Assembly (NCBI RefSeq): GCF_012726195.1 | Contig: NZ_JAASAF010000003.1 | Span: 1 to 64,000, forward strand | DNA length: 64,000 bases | Source: Rhodococcus sp. HNM0563 | GTDB lineage: Bacteria; Actinomycetota; Actinomycetes; Mycobacteriales; Mycobacteriaceae | Direction: 5' to 3' | Part shown: positions 16,398 to 26,196 of the stretch, piece by piece | Numbering within the stretch: position 1 is the first letter of the stretch | Layout of the letters: each line of letters begins with the position of its first letter | Notes under the pieces: generated by a model | Database searches by the model: none | Seen by the model: only the letters and a program-made list of their open reading frames with translations | What the model was told of the DNA's origin: nothing | Position numbers and translations under genes: made by a program

Positions 16398-19300
16398 GTA
16401 CGTCACCGATCCATCCGGCACAGTTCCGGCTCGCGCGCGTCCAGGTCGTCAACTGGGGAACCCTCCACGGATTCCACGATGTCCCCGTGGCACGCAAAGG
16501 TTTCCTCATCACAGGTGCGTCAGGGTCGGGAAAATCGACACTCATCGACGCGATCTCCACGGTGCTGATGCCCGGTGGCAGCGTCAGATTCAACGCAGCC
16601 GCACAGGAGTCGACGACCGGCGCGGGCCGCAACTTCGTCAGCTACATCCGCGGTGCATGGCGACGTGAGGCCGACGCCGACACCGACGCGCTCACGTCGT
16701 CCTACCTGCGGACGGGCGCAACATGGAGCGCCGTCGCCCTCACCTACCGCACCGGCGACGACACCTCGCCGGTCACCCTGATCAAACTCATGTATCTCAA
16801 ACGCGGCGCGAACACGAACAGCGACGTGTCGGTACTGCATCTGATCCTCGATGCCGACGTCCGCCTCACCGAGTTCGAACCGTTCGTCTCCCGCGGCATC
16901 GATACCCGAGCGATCCGCAAGAACTGGCCCGACGCCACCGTCAACCCGAGCTACTCGCCGTTCGCACGCGCTTTCCGCAACAAGCTCGGAATCTCGTCGG
17001 AAGCCGCGCAGCATCTGCTCCACCGCACGCTGTCGGCGAAGAGTCTGGGCAGCCTCGACCAGCTCCTGCGCGACTACATGCTCGACGAACCCGGCACGTT
17101 CGACATCGCGCGGCGCGCCACCGAACAGTTCCGCGATCTGAACGAGGCCCACCGCGTGGTAATCGACGCGCGACGCCAGGTGGAGACGCTCGATCCGCTC
17201 GTCGCCCTCGCCAACACCCGCACACTCGGTCTGCACACACAGCGCGACCTGCAGGACGAAGCCGATCACCTCGACGCCGTGCACACCGAGATGACCGTGC
17301 GACTGCTCACCGAACGCGTCGAGGAGGCGACCGCACAGACCTCGCTGCTCGAGGCCGCGGCCGACAAGACCGCCGACGAGGCGAAATGCGCCTCCGAACA
17401 CACCGTGGAGCTCAGGGCACGGCTCGAAGGCGCCGGAGACGGCCAACTCGCCACACTCCGGCTGCGACGCAACACCGCCGAGGAGACACGCGAGCGGATC
17501 TCTCGGCAACTCCGAACCCTCGAACAAGCGCTCACAGTGTGGGATGCGCAGACACCGACGACCGCCGCCGAATTCGCGCATCTCCGCGCCCAGATCGACA
17601 CCGAACTGCGCGACCTCGACGCCCGCGCCGGCGAGCGCCGCACGCAGCTGCATTCGGTCATCGCCGACGTCTCCGAACGTCAAGCGCTGCTACGCACGCT
17701 CGTCGCCGACCGAGAGACGCTCGCGAAGCGCCGGTCGAATCTCGACACCCAATTGCTCCGTGCTCGCGAACTGATCTGCGCTGCAGCAGGACTGACCGAA
17801 GATGCACTTCCGTTCGCAGGCGAGTCGATCGAGGTACTTCCGGAACACGCCGAATGGACCGGGGCGATCGAGCGAGTGCTCGGGGGGTTCGGCCGCACCC
17901 TCCTCGTGCCCGACGAGCTACATCCGCGGGTCGCGGCCGCGATCGACGCGCAGCATCTCGGCGCGCGACTGGTGTATCGGCGGGTGCGTCTCGGCGCGAC
18001 ACCGAAGGATGCGCCGAGTACGTCGAACGAGTCGCTCGTTCGCAAACTCGACGTGCAGGCCGGTTCGTTCACGACGTGGATCCGGCATCATCTGGCCGAC
18101 CGGTTCGACTACGCATGTGTCGACACCGCCGACGATCTGCGGCGAGTCACGCGCGGTGTCACCCGCGCGGGCCAGGTCAAACACGGTGGCGACCGGTTCG
18201 AGAAGGACGACCGGTTCCGGGTCGACGACCGGAGCCGCTGGGTGCTCGGTTTCGACAACGAGGCGAAGCTCGTGGCGTTGCGCGACCGCATCGTCGCCGT
18301 CGAATCGGAGGTCGGGGAGCTCGCGAGGCGCCGCGACCGGTTCGAGCACGACGACACGGTGATCCAGCAGCGCCGCCACGCGGCAGGCACGGTGCACGAT
18401 ACTGCGTGGGCAGACGTCGATATCGCCACCGCGGACGCGAGCCTCGCGACGATCGACGAACGTCTGCAGGAGTGGCTGCGCGGCAACACCGAGTATTCGG
18501 TCCTCACCGCTGCTCTCGAACGCGCCGAGACCGAGGCGCAGGGTGCGCAGGACGCTCAGGTGGCGGCTCGGTCTGCGCTCGAGTCACATCGGAACGAGCT
18601 CACCGCGCTCACCGCGCGGCTCGACGAGGTCCGCGCGGAAGTGGTCGTCGATGCACCCGCAGAAGTGGCCAGGCGCATTCGCGACCGTTTCCAGGCGGTG
18701 GCGCGCCGCGTCACCCACGACAACATCGACCGTGCCCTGCACACTGTGGGGAAGGCCATCGGAGACGAGCAGCGGCGTGCGGCCGGCGCGATCAGCGACG
18801 CCGAGCGGGACATCACCCGCATCCTCACCGCGTATCTCGCCGAATGGGAGGCGCGACGCGCCGAGATGCGCGCGGACGCCGAGTTCGTCGACGAGGCGCT
18901 GGCGGTGCTCTCGCGGCTGCGCACCGACGGTCTGCCCGCCTACGAGGACGAATTCTTCCGACTGCTCAGCGATCAGTCGCACCGCAACATCGGTGAGCTC
19001 ACGCGGGCGATCCAGCGTGCGCCGGGTGAGATCCGGTCGCGTATCGATCCGGTCAACGAATCACTGCGGCACTCGCCGTTCGACACCGATCGGATACTGC
19101 GGATCGATGTGAAGGACCGCCGGTCGGCCACCGCATCCGAGTTCCTCGCCGAACTCGTCTCGCTGATGAGCGGGTCGTGGAAGGAAGAAGACCGCACCGA
19201 CGCCGAGCGGCGTTTCGAACGGATGGCGGCTGTTCTCGAGCGTCTCGACTCCGGGGAGCCCGCGGACGTGCGGTGGAGACGCCTCGTGCTCGATACCCGC

Positions 19301-19705
19301 CTGCACGTCGGGTTCATCGGCGTCGAGGTCGATCTCGAGGGCAACGACACCAACTTCCACGATTCGAGTTCCGGACTATCGGGTGGTCAGGCACAGAAAC
19401 TCGTGTTCTTCTGTCTTGCAGCAGCATTGCGATACCAGTTGGCACCGGCCGATGCGGAACTCCCGCGGTACGGCACAGTGATCCTCGACGAGGCGTTCGA
19501 CCGCGCCGACCCCGCGTACACGCGCCGTGCACTGGACGTGTTCACGCAGTTCGGGTTTCACATGGTGCTCGCGACCCCACTGAAGTTGCTGCAGACGCTC
19601 GACGACTATGTGGACGGGGTTGCGGCCGTGAGTATCCGCGACAAGAAGTACTCGCAGTTGGCTCTGCTACCGATCCGTGACGGCGAGAGCGAGGATCCGA
19701 CGTGA
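16394..19705 (+). CDS. jetC: Wadjet anti-plasmid system SMC-like ATPase JetC (MksB-like)
   Basis: An SMC-family ATPase of 1103 residues that drives loop extrusion on plasmid DNA. The Walker A GASGSGKST is at residues 41-49. Two long coiled-coil stretches (about 250-450 and 640-860) flank a hinge region around 460-620. The ABC signature GLSGGQ lies near residue 995 and Walker B with the catalytic Glu (TVILDEAFDRAD) near 1028-1038. All ATPase elements are intact, so it should be active. GTG start, overlapping jetB; the stop overlaps jetD. Confidence 0.95.
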   Translation: MSTSPIHPAQFRLARVQVVNWGTLHGFHDVPVARKGFLITGASGSGKSTLIDAISTVLMPGGSVRFNAAAQESTTGAGRNFVSYIRGAWRREADADTDALTSSYLRTGATWSAVALTYRTGDDTSPVTLIKLMYLKRGANTNSDVSVLHLILDADVRLTEFEPFVSRGIDTRAIRKNWPDATVNPSYSPFARAFRNKLGISSEAAQHLLHRTLSAKSLGSLDQLLRDYMLDEPGTFDIARRATEQFRDLNEAHRVVIDARRQVETLDPLVALANTRTLGLHTQRDLQDEADHLDAVHTEMTVRLLTERVEEATAQTSLLEAAADKTADEAKCASEHTVELRARLEGAGDGQLATLRLRRNTAEETRERISRQLRTLEQALTVWDAQTPTTAAEFAHLRAQIDTELRDLDARAGERRTQLHSVIADVSERQALLRTLVADRETLAKRRSNLDTQLLRARELICAAAGLTEDALPFAGESIEVLPEHAEWTGAIERVLGGFGRTLLVPDELHPRVAAAIDAQHLGARLVYRRVRLGATPKDAPSTSNESLVRKLDVQAGSFTTWIRHHLADRFDYACVDTADDLRRVTRGVTRAGQVKHGGDRFEKDDRFRVDDRSRWVLGFDNEAKLVALRDRIVAVESEVGELARRRDRFEHDDTVIQQRRHAAGTVHDTAWADVDIATADASLATIDERLQEWLRGNTEYSVLTAALERAETEAQGAQDAQVAARSALESHRNELTALTARLDEVRAEVVVDAPAEVARRIRDRFQAVARRVTHDNIDRALHTVGKAIGDEQRRAAGAISDAERDITRILTAYLAEWEARRAEMRADAEFVDEALAVLSRLRTDGLPAYEDEFFRLLSDQSHRNIGELTRAIQRAPGEIRSRIDPVNESLRHSPFDTDRILRIDVKDRRSATASEFLAELVSLMSGSWKEEDRTDAERRFERMAAVLERLDSGEPADVRWRRLVLDTRLHVGFIGVEVDLEGNDTNFHDSSSGLSGGQAQKLVFFCLAAALRYQLAPADAELPRYGTVILDEAFDRADPAYTRRALDVFTQFGFHMVLATPLKLLQTLDDYVDGVAAVSIRDKKYSQLALLPIRDGESEDPT

Positions 19706-20832
19706 AAGCCGTGTCCTCCGCTGCGGTGGGCGACAAGGCCCGCACCGCTTACCGAAGCCGGCGAAGCCGCTGGATAAGCGACCCGGATGCCGCGTCCGTC
19801 GACACGGTGACGGTCGCGTTGCATCCACCGTCGGAGACGGCAGTCGCCGCCGACCCCGACGCGGCCGTGAGCTGGGTGCGCAGCTGGCATTCGTACGCTG
19901 GGTGCGGCTCCGTCTCCTGGGAAACTCGCAGGTGGCGCAGCTTCGGGACCCAGGACGTTCCGGTGCGCATCACATTGTCGGGCGCCGCCGAGATCGCCGC
20001 CGCCGCGGGACGCGCCGCCGAATGGCGGACGCTCATCGCCCGTCGCCAACGGCTGATCGACGAACTGGGTCCGGGCACTGCAGGACTGTCCGCGGCCGTA
20101 GCGTCCACTCACACCCGGTGGCTCGGCCTCGACGACGAGGATTTCGCGCGCCTCGTCGGGGTCGTCGGTTGGCTCGCCGCCCATCCGCGGTCGGGGCTGC
20201 TCGTACGTCAACTGCCGATACCGGGCGTCGATACGAAATGGGTGTCGCGGCATCGCGGCACGGTCGAGGCGCTGCTCGAGGGGGTGCGCGGCGATCGCGA
20301 CCTCGGAGTGCGGGCCTTGCCCCGGATGTGCGAGGTGGCAGTGTGCGACCGGTTGCTGCTGCCGTCGGCTCCCCGAATCTTCGCGACGTCCATCGACGAG
20401 TTGTCCTCCCTGCCCGTGAATCCTTCGACCACATTGGTGCTGGAGAACAAGGAAGGTCTGCACGCTCTGCCCCACCTGCCGTCTGCGGTAGCAGTGCACG
20501 GAGGCGGGTACTCGGTGCACGAACTGGCCACCGTGCCGTGGCTTGCGGCCTCGGACGTGGTGTATTGGGGTGATCTCGACACGCACGGCTTCGCGATACT
20601 CGATCGCTTCCGACAACATCTGCCGCACGTACGCAGTCTGCTGATGGATGTCGACACCGCGACACAGTGGCGTGATCTGACCGTTCCGGAGCCGACGCCG
20701 GCGGGGCACGTCCCGGAGCATCTCACCACCACCGAGCGAGCCGCGTTCGAGTTCGTGCGCGACGGACGACTCCGACTCGAGCAGGAGCGTATTCCCTGGC
20801 CGTACGTGGTCGAGCACCTTTCTGCCATCTGA
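19702..20832 (+). CDS. jetD: Wadjet anti-plasmid system nuclease JetD (DUF3322/DUF2220, MksG-like)
   Basis: A 376-residue JetD/MksG homologue. The N-terminal DUF3322 region (arm and DNA-binding part) is followed by a Toprim-like DUF2220 nuclease domain. The expected acidic metal ligands are seen in TLVLENKEGLHAL (about residue 245-253, Glu) and in VYWGDLDTHGFAIL (about 287-295, Asp-x-Asp). JetD cuts plasmid DNA once the JetABC condensin has reeled it in. GTG start overlapping the jetC stop; last gene of the operon, with only 10 bases before the convergent membrane gene. Confidence 0.93.
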   Translation: MKAVSSAAVGDKARTAYRSRRSRWISDPDAASVDTVTVALHPPSETAVAADPDAAVSWVRSWHSYAGCGSVSWETRRWRSFGTQDVPVRITLSGAAEIAAAAGRAAEWRTLIARRQRLIDELGPGTAGLSAAVASTHTRWLGLDDEDFARLVGVVGWLAAHPRSGLLVRQLPIPGVDTKWVSRHRGTVEALLEGVRGDRDLGVRALPRMCEVAVCDRLLLPSAPRIFATSIDELSSLPVNPSTTLVLENKEGLHALPHLPSAVAVHGGGYSVHELATVPWLAASDVVYWGDLDTHGFAILDRFRQHLPHVRSLLMDVDTATQWRDLTVPEPTPAGHVPEHLTTTERAAFEFVRDGRLRLEQERIPWPYVVEHLSAI

Positions 20833-20842
20833 CCTTTTCAGG

Positions 20843-21757
20843 TCACACGAAGCCGAACATCGGCGGAACCGCGACGACCACCAGCGTGGCCCACGCTCCG
20901 TACACGGGCAGATACTGCATCTGCCACCGTTCGACAGCACCGAATCCGCACCGCCCACGGATGAAGCGGATGCCCAGCCACGCCGCCCAGGACAGGTTGA
21001 CGAGCAGGACCAGATTCAATCCGAGTGCGACTACCTTGTTCGCGGTGAAGCCGAACTCCACGATGCGAGTGAGCATGGCGACGAGCATCAGGACGTTGAC
21101 GGCCAGCGCAGCCACCACGAGGACCATCTGAGCCACGTCGAACACATCGGGCTCCGTGTGGGGATCGCGGGCGGAGATGGCATACAGCAGTAGTCCCAGA
21201 ACGAGGACGAGGATCAGGTCCATCAGGATGAGCAGGTCCCGGTCGACGTCGAGAACGCTCCGAGACGAGCCGAACGCGACGACGAATGCTGCGAACAGCG
21301 CGAGCAGCATGAGGATCGTCAGCGGCGTGAAGACACGGGTGAGTACGGGCGCGATGTTCTCGATCACCGCTTGCTTCGCTTCGACGAGCCACGCCGCCAC
21401 CACCATCGCGCCCACCGGCGCGAACGGGAGGACCCATGCTTCGAAGAACCACTCGATGTCGATGTCCAGCGCCGCGAACGTTCCTGCGGTAAGGCCCATG
21501 AGCGCTCCCCCACCGAGCGCGAGCAGAACCATGTAGACGATCCATTCGCCGGTGAACCGGACGAAGTCCATGCGGCGGTGGTCCGAACGCCAATCGCCGC
21601 CGACGTATGCTGCACCGACCACGAGCCACAGAACGATCGGGGCGTGAATCGCCGCGATGATCTCGGTGGCTCCGCCAGTGTCGAACGGGTAGACGTTCAG
21701 CACCAGTGCGGCCAGCACGAACGGAGCTGCCAGTGCCGCGATACCCGGAAGGGTCAT
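20843..21757 (-). pseudogene. Membrane part of a permease-prefix protein, separated by a frameshift
   Basis: A 304-residue integral membrane protein with about eight hydrophobic helices, beginning at the ATG of MTLPGIAALAAPF. On the minus strand, an alternative frame just upstream reads AAFLVAYFAWKRS straight into this Met and aligns with the end of the preceding ORF (SILVL). The two ORFs were therefore once a single protein: a cytoplasmic permease-prefix domain followed by membrane helices. A single-base change near 21795 breaks the frame. The internal ATG may still allow some translation. Its role is unknown; such proteins usually sit beside a PadR regulator that controls them. Confidence 0.6.
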
Positions 21758-22425
21758 GCTCCGCTTCCACGCGAAGTACGCAACGAGGAACGCAGCACCA
21801 GAATGCTCAGGCTGCGCACGAGAACCTGTTCGGGAAGCCAGTCGGCCCCGGCCTTGACCACCGGACCAGCGGCAACGGCCAGAGCGAGAACCACACCGAG
21901 TTCACGCGGCCTGCGCCGGGCTCCGCCATCTGGATCGGCCGAGACCAGCACGAGCTGTTTCCACAGCCGGTCGGAGTGTTCTCGCGCGAATTCGCGGGAG
22001 ATGTCGTCGACGCTACCCATCCGCCCCACCGCGACGAGGAATGCTTCACTCGACGTGAGTCCCGCAGTCGACAGATCCGAAACCTGTTCACGCAGGTGCT
22101 CTTCCAGTTCATCCACATCGGACGGCGCGATCACCCGATGCCCCGAGACATACCCTCGCCACTGCGCGATCTGAGATTCGAGTTGTGTGTCGACGTCCAT
22201 CACGCCCATCCCTGCGCTGCCGGTGGACCAGGATGCCGAGATGCAGCCGGCGCGCTCGAGCCGGTGCAGCAGCGGATACAGCATTCCGTCGGTCCATTGC
22301 ATGCGACCGTCCGACAGTTCGTTGACACGTTTGATGATCGCGTAGCCGTAGGACTCGCCCTCGGCGAGAATCCCGAGCACCAAGGGCGTGGCCGACGCGG
22401 CCACGAGGTCCTTGTCGATGAACAT
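21754..22425 (-). CDS. Chimeric ORF: truncated PadR regulator fused to permease-prefix domain
   Basis: A 223-residue ORF. Residues 1-70 are the winged helix of a PadR regulator (GILAEGESYGYAIIKRV, WTDGMLYPLLHRLERAG). It stops just where PadR proteins normally continue with a basic RRRKYY segment and the dimerisation helices. From Met74-Met77 (MDVDTQLESQIAQWRGYV) it becomes a permease-prefix domain (DVDELEEHLREQV, EAFLVAVGRMGSVDDISREF), then enters the first membrane segments and ends by frameshift. The in-frame junction suggests deletion of the PadR C-terminus. Without its dimerisation region the PadR part is unlikely to work. Confidence 0.7.
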   Translation of the reverse strand: MFIDKDLVAASATPLVLGILAEGESYGYAIIKRVNELSDGRMQWTDGMLYPLLHRLERAGCISASWSTGSAGMGVMDVDTQLESQIAQWRGYVSGHRVIAPSDVDELEEHLREQVSDLSTAGLTSSEAFLVAVGRMGSVDDISREFAREHSDRLWKQLVLVSADPDGGARRRPRELGVVLALAVAAGPVVKAGADWLPEQVLVRSLSILVLRSSLRTSRGSGA

Positions 22426-22464
22426 GACCCTCCTATACCTGGCACTTCTAGGGGTGGAGGTGGC

Positions 22465-22496
22465 CCTAGCAGATCTAGGTACATAGGTCTGCTAGG
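22465..22496. promoter_or_regulatory. Palindromic operator upstream of the PadR gene
   Basis: CCTAGCAGA (22465-22473) and TCTGCTAGG (22488-22496) form 9-bp perfect arms around a 14-base centre that is itself partly symmetrical (TCTAGGTACATAGG). It lies 40-70 bases upstream of the PadR start at 22425 and fits a PadR autoregulatory site. Confidence 0.55.
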
Positions 22497-22510
22497 TATG
22501 TGGGTCCGGT

Positions 22511-23266
22511 TCAGCGCAGGCGTTCGCGACGCCCCACGGTGCTACGGAGCCCTTCGGCCGCTGCGCGCACAGCGGCGACGTGGGCCTCCGGAGTGAATCG
22601 GCCGGTCGGGCCGGTGACGCTGATCGCCGCAACCACTTCGTCGTCGATTCCGAACACCGGCGCCGCCACACACGTGATGCCCAGCGCCGATTCCTCCCGC
22701 TCGAATGCGACACCGGTTTCGACGACCCGTTCGAGTTGCATGCGCAGAATGCCGGGAGCGACGATCGTGTGCGGCGTGCGCCGGACCTTGGGCATCGTCA
22801 GTGCCTCGTGGACGAGTTCGGCGTCCGCATGGGCCAGCAACGCTTTACCGATTGCGGTGCAGTACCACGGATTTCGACCACCGGTCCGTGACGGCGACTT
22901 CGCCTGACGGTGGCCGCCCAGCTTCACCACGTAGACGACATCGAGTCCGTCGCGCACCCCCAGATGCACGGTTTCGTGAGTGCGCTCGTAGAGATCCTGC
23001 AGGAACGGCATCGCCATCTCGAGCAGGCTGCGCTCGACGGAGGCCCGCATCCCCAGTTCGAACAACCCCCCACTGAGGCGGTATCCGCCGTCGACCCGAT
23101 CGAGCAATCGGTTCGCGACCAGTTCCCCGGCGAGACGGTGCACGGTCGCCTTGTGGAGTTCGGTGCGCCGGACGATCTCGGCCAGCGGGAGAACATTGTC
23201 GTCGGGGCGGAAGGCACGGAGGATCGTCACCGCCTTGCCGAGCACGGTGTCCAGATTGGGCGTCAC
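22511..23266 (-). CDS. IclR family transcriptional regulator
   Basis: A regulator of about 251 residues. The N-terminal winged helix (LGKAVTILRAF, LPLAEIVRRTELHKATVHRLAGELV) is followed by the IclR effector domain (LHETVHLGVRDG-like segment, WYCTAIGKALLA, GITCVAAPVFG, AISVTGP). GTG 23266 gives the standard N-terminus; the longer frame with ATG 23338 would overlap the divergent operon start. It probably controls the hydratase-dehydrogenase-aldolase operon on the other strand, as MhpR/OhpR-type IclR proteins do, in response to an aromatic catabolite. The effector is not known. Confidence 0.88.
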   Translation of the reverse strand: MTPNLDTVLGKAVTILRAFRPDDNVLPLAEIVRRTELHKATVHRLAGELVANRLLDRVDGGYRLSGGLFELGMRASVERSLLEMAMPFLQDLYERTHETVHLGVRDGLDVVYVVKLGGHRQAKSPSRTGGRNPWYCTAIGKALLAHADAELVHEALTMPKVRRTPHTIVAPGILRMQLERVVETGVAFEREESALGITCVAAPVFGIDDEVVAAISVTGPTGRFTPEAHVAAVRAAAEGLRSTVGRRERLR

Positions 23267-23336
23267 GAGAAACAGCGTATCGCTCAGTGAGACGAACCAT
23301 TGTTGCCCGCGGCCTCGACGCAGGACAGTAGAGGTC

Positions 23337-24161
23337 ATGAGCAACCCCACGAACACCACCGCGGTCAGCGAGGCGGATATCGCCGCCGCAGCGGACCGCC
23401 TCGTGTCCGCTGCCGCGAGCGGCACCCCGACCGCCCCGATCCGCGACCTGATCGGCGAGAGCGATCTCGTCGCGGCCTACGCGGTACAGCAGCGTTTCAA
23501 CGACGGCCGCACGCAGGCCGGCGCCGTCGTCGTGGGCCGCAAGATCGGCCTGACGTCGAAGGCCGTGCAGGAACAGCTCGGGGTCGGCCAGCCCGACCTC
23601 GGTGTGCTGTTCGACAGCATGGCGTTCGACAACGGCGCCGACATTCCGATGGACCTGCTGATCCAGCCGAAGGTGGAGGGGGAGGTCGGGTTCGTGCTCG
23701 GCGCCGACCTGGTCGACGGCCCGCTCGACACCGCCCAGGTGCGGGGGGCCATCGAGTACGCCGTCGCCGCTCTCGAGATTTGCGACAGCCGGATCGCCAA
23801 CTGGGACATCAAGTTCGGCGACACCGTGGCCGACAACGCCTCCTCCGGCGTATACGTTCTCGGCACCGAGCGCCGCACCCTCGACGAGGTCGAACCCGTC
23901 GAGGTCACCATGTCGATGGAGATCGACGGCACCGAGGTCTCCACCGGAAACGGTGCCGCGTGCCTCGGCGACCCGATCCAAGCCGTGGTCTGGCTCGCAC
24001 AGACCGCCCGCGAACTCGGCCAGCCCCTGAAGGCCGGCCAGGTGATCCTCTCGGGTGCTCTCGGCCCGATGGCGTCCGTCTCCGCAGGCAGCACCGTCTC
24101 CGTCACCGTGTCCGGCCTGGGCACCGTGACAGCCCGTTTCGTGGAAGGAAAGCAAGCATGA
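23337..24161 (+). CDS. mhpD: 2-keto-4-pentenoate hydratase (2-hydroxypenta-2,4-dienoate hydratase)
   Basis: A 274-residue hydratase/decarboxylase-family enzyme that adds water to 2-hydroxypenta-2,4-dienoate, giving 4-hydroxy-2-oxovalerate in meta-cleavage pathways. Family motifs seen are [32 protein letters not shown] (metal-binding Glu pair) and ALEICDSRI. It is the first gene of an operon whose next two genes catalyse the following steps. ATG 23337 is chosen because the family N-terminus starts here; the upstream frame runs back through the IclR gene. It could belong to a phenylpropionate, steroid or biphenyl route. Confidence 0.9.
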   Translation: MSNPTNTTAVSEADIAAAADRLVSAAASGTPTAPIRDLIGESDLVAAYAVQQRFNDGRTQAGAVVVGRKIGLTSKAVQEQLGVGQPDLGVLFDSMAFDNGADIPMDLLIQPKVEGEVGFVLGADLVDGPLDTAQVRGAIEYAVAALEICDSRIANWDIKFGDTVADNASSGVYVLGTERRTLDEVEPVEVTMSMEIDGTEVSTGNGAACLGDPIQAVVWLAQTARELGQPLKAGQVILSGALGPMASVSAGSTVSVTVSGLGTVTARFVEGKQA

Positions 24162-25099
24162 GCAAGACCAAGGTTGCGATCATCGGATCGGGCAACATCG
24201 GCACCGATCTCATGATCAAGGTTCTGCGCACCTCCGAGGTTCTCGAAATGGGTGCCATGGTCGGCATCGACCCCGAGTCGGACGGCCTCGCCCGGGCAGC
24301 GCGCCTGAAGGTGCCCACCACCGCAGAAGGCGTCGAAGGCCTCGTGAACCTGCCGAACTTCGACGAGATCGAGATCGTGTTCGACGCGACCTCCGCGAAG
24401 GCGCACGTCGCGAACAACGAGCGTCTCGCACCGCTGGGTAAGCGTCTGATCGACCTCACGCCCGCCGCGATCGGCCCGTTCGTGGTTCCCGCCGTCAACG
24501 GCGACGAGCACCTCGACGCGCAGAACGTGAACATGGTGACGTGCGGCGGTCAGGCCACCATCCCGATGGTCGCGGCCGTGTCCCGCGTCGTGCCGGTCGC
24601 GTATGCCGAGATCGTCGCGTCGATCGCGTCGAAGTCGGCCGGCCCCGGTACCCGCGCGAACATCGACGAGTTCACCGAGACCACGTCGTCGGCAATCGAG
24701 ACGGTCGGCGGCGCCCGTCGCGGCAAGGCCATCATCATCCTGAACCCGGCCGAGCCGCCGCTGATCATGCGCGACACGGTGTTCTGCCTCGTCGACGCAC
24801 CGGATCCGGCCACCCACGACGAGATTCGTCAGTCGATCGAGAAGATGGTCGGCGACGTCGCGGCGTATGTGCCGGGCTACCGCCTCAAGCAGCAGGTGCA
24901 GATCACCGAGATCCCCGAGGACCAGCCGGTCGAGACGCTGCTCGTCGACGGCAACCGCCCGACCCACCAGGTCTCGATCTTCCTCGAGGTCGAGGGCGCT
25001 GCCCACTACCTGCCCGCCTACGCAGGCAACCTGGACATCATGACCTCCGCCGGACTCCAGATCGCTGAGCGGATCGCACAGAAGAAGGACAACGCCTGA
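24158..25099 (+). CDS. mhpF: Acetaldehyde dehydrogenase (acetylating)
   Basis: A 313-residue enzyme that oxidises acetaldehyde (or propanal) to acetyl-CoA (propanoyl-CoA) with NAD and CoA. The Rossmann motif GSGNIG is at residues 10-15 and the catalytic Cys129 lies in MVTCGGQAT. It normally works in complex with the aldolase encoded next, channelling the aldehyde. ATG overlaps the hydratase stop by 4 bases, with GGAAGGA upstream; its stop shares one base with the aldolase ATG. Confidence 0.95.
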   Translation: MSKTKVAIIGSGNIGTDLMIKVLRTSEVLEMGAMVGIDPESDGLARAARLKVPTTAEGVEGLVNLPNFDEIEIVFDATSAKAHVANNERLAPLGKRLIDLTPAAIGPFVVPAVNGDEHLDAQNVNMVTCGGQATIPMVAAVSRVVPVAYAEIVASIASKSAGPGTRANIDEFTETTSSAIETVGGARRGKAIIILNPAEPPLIMRDTVFCLVDAPDPATHDEIRQSIEKMVGDVAAYVPGYRLKQQVQITEIPEDQPVETLLVDGNRPTHQVSIFLEVEGAAHYLPAYAGNLDIMTSAGLQIAERIAQKKDNA

Positions 25100-26127
25100 T
25101 GAGCAACACCACCGTCTTCGTTCAGGACGTCACACTCCGCGACGGCATGCACGCAGTGCGTCACCGGATCACCCCCGCCGACGTCAAGCGCATCGTTTCC
25201 GCACTGGAGGACGCTGGCGTCGACGCCATCGAGGTCGCTCACGGCGACGGCCTCGCAGGCGGTTCCGTGAACTACGGCCCGGGCTCGAACACCGACTGGG
25301 AGTGGATCGAGGCCGCAGCCGAGGTGCTGCAGAACGCCCGCCTGACCACTCTGCTGCTGCCCGGTGTCGGTACCGTCCACGATCTGCAGCGCGCCTGGGA
25401 TCTCGGTGTCCGCTCGGTCCGCATCGCGACGCACTGCACGGAGGCCGACGTCTCCGCGCAGCACATCGCGACCGCCCGCGAGATCGGCATGGATGTCTCG
25501 GGCTTCCTGATGATGAGCCATATGGCCCCGGCCGAGGAGCTCGCCGAGCAGGCCAAGATGATGGAATCGTATGGCGCACACTGCGTCTACGTCACCGATT
25601 CCGGCGGACGCCTCACCCTCGGCGGTGTGCGCGACCGCGTCCGTGCCTACCGCGAGATCCTGAACGAGGGCACCGAGATCGGTATCCACGCCCACGAGAA
25701 TCTGTCGCTGTCGGTGGCGAACAGTGTCATCGCGGTGGAGGAGGGCGTCTACCGCGTCGATGCGTCGCTCGCCGGGCACGGCGCCGGTGCGGGCAACTGC
25801 CCGATCGAGGCGTTCATCGCGGTCGCAGACCTGTACGAGTGGAAGCACGGCTGCGACGTGTTCAAACTGCAGGACGCAGCCGACGACATCGTCCGTCCGC
25901 TGCAGGACCGCCCGGTGCGCGTCGACCGTGAAACCCTCACCCTCGGTTACGCCGGCGTGTACTCGAGCTTCCTGCGTCACGCGGAGGCGGCGTCGGCACG
26001 CTACGACATCGACGTGCGCACGCTGCTCCTCGAAGCGGGCAAGCGCAAGCTGGTCGGCGGTCAGGAAGACATGATCGTCGACATCGCGCTCAACCTCGTC
26101 GCCGAGCGCGAGGCCGCGTCCGCCTGA
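25099..26127 (+). CDS. mhpE: 4-hydroxy-2-oxovalerate aldolase
   Basis: A 342-residue DmpG/MhpE-type aldolase that splits 4-hydroxy-2-oxovalerate into pyruvate and acetaldehyde, the latter passing to the dehydrogenase encoded upstream. The HMGL-like TIM barrel begins with [14 protein letters not shown] (metal/substrate Arg-Asp) and contains [24 protein letters not shown] and [16 protein letters not shown]. The DmpG communication domain is at the C-terminus. A strong hairpin follows the stop. Confidence 0.95.
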   Translation: MSNTTVFVQDVTLRDGMHAVRHRITPADVKRIVSALEDAGVDAIEVAHGDGLAGGSVNYGPGSNTDWEWIEAAAEVLQNARLTTLLLPGVGTVHDLQRAWDLGVRSVRIATHCTEADVSAQHIATAREIGMDVSGFLMMSHMAPAEELAEQAKMMESYGAHCVYVTDSGGRLTLGGVRDRVRAYREILNEGTEIGIHAHENLSLSVANSVIAVEEGVYRVDASLAGHGAGAGNCPIEAFIAVADLYEWKHGCDVFKLQDAADDIVRPLQDRPVRVDRETLTLGYAGVYSSFLRHAEAASARYDIDVRTLLLEAGKRKLVGGQEDMIVDIALNLVAEREAASA

Positions 26128-26140
26128 CACTCAACACACT

Positions 26141-26182
26141 CGTGCGCGGTTCCGGTGATCCTGACCACCGGAACCGCGCACG
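26141..26182. terminator. Bidirectional terminator between the aldolase and the symporter gene
   Basis: A perfect 17-bp stem (26141-26157 with 26166-26182; left arm CGTGCGCGGTTCCGGTG) closes an 8-base loop. It lies in the 69-base gap between the convergent genes mhpE and the sodium:solute symporter. Confidence 0.85.
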
Positions 26183-26196
26183 AAGTTGTCTGCGGG

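Noticed and set aside
16723-18996. Long plus-strand frame of 757 codons inside jetC
   Set aside because: Arg/Pro/Ala-rich shadow frame with no domain; jetC itself carries full SMC motifs.
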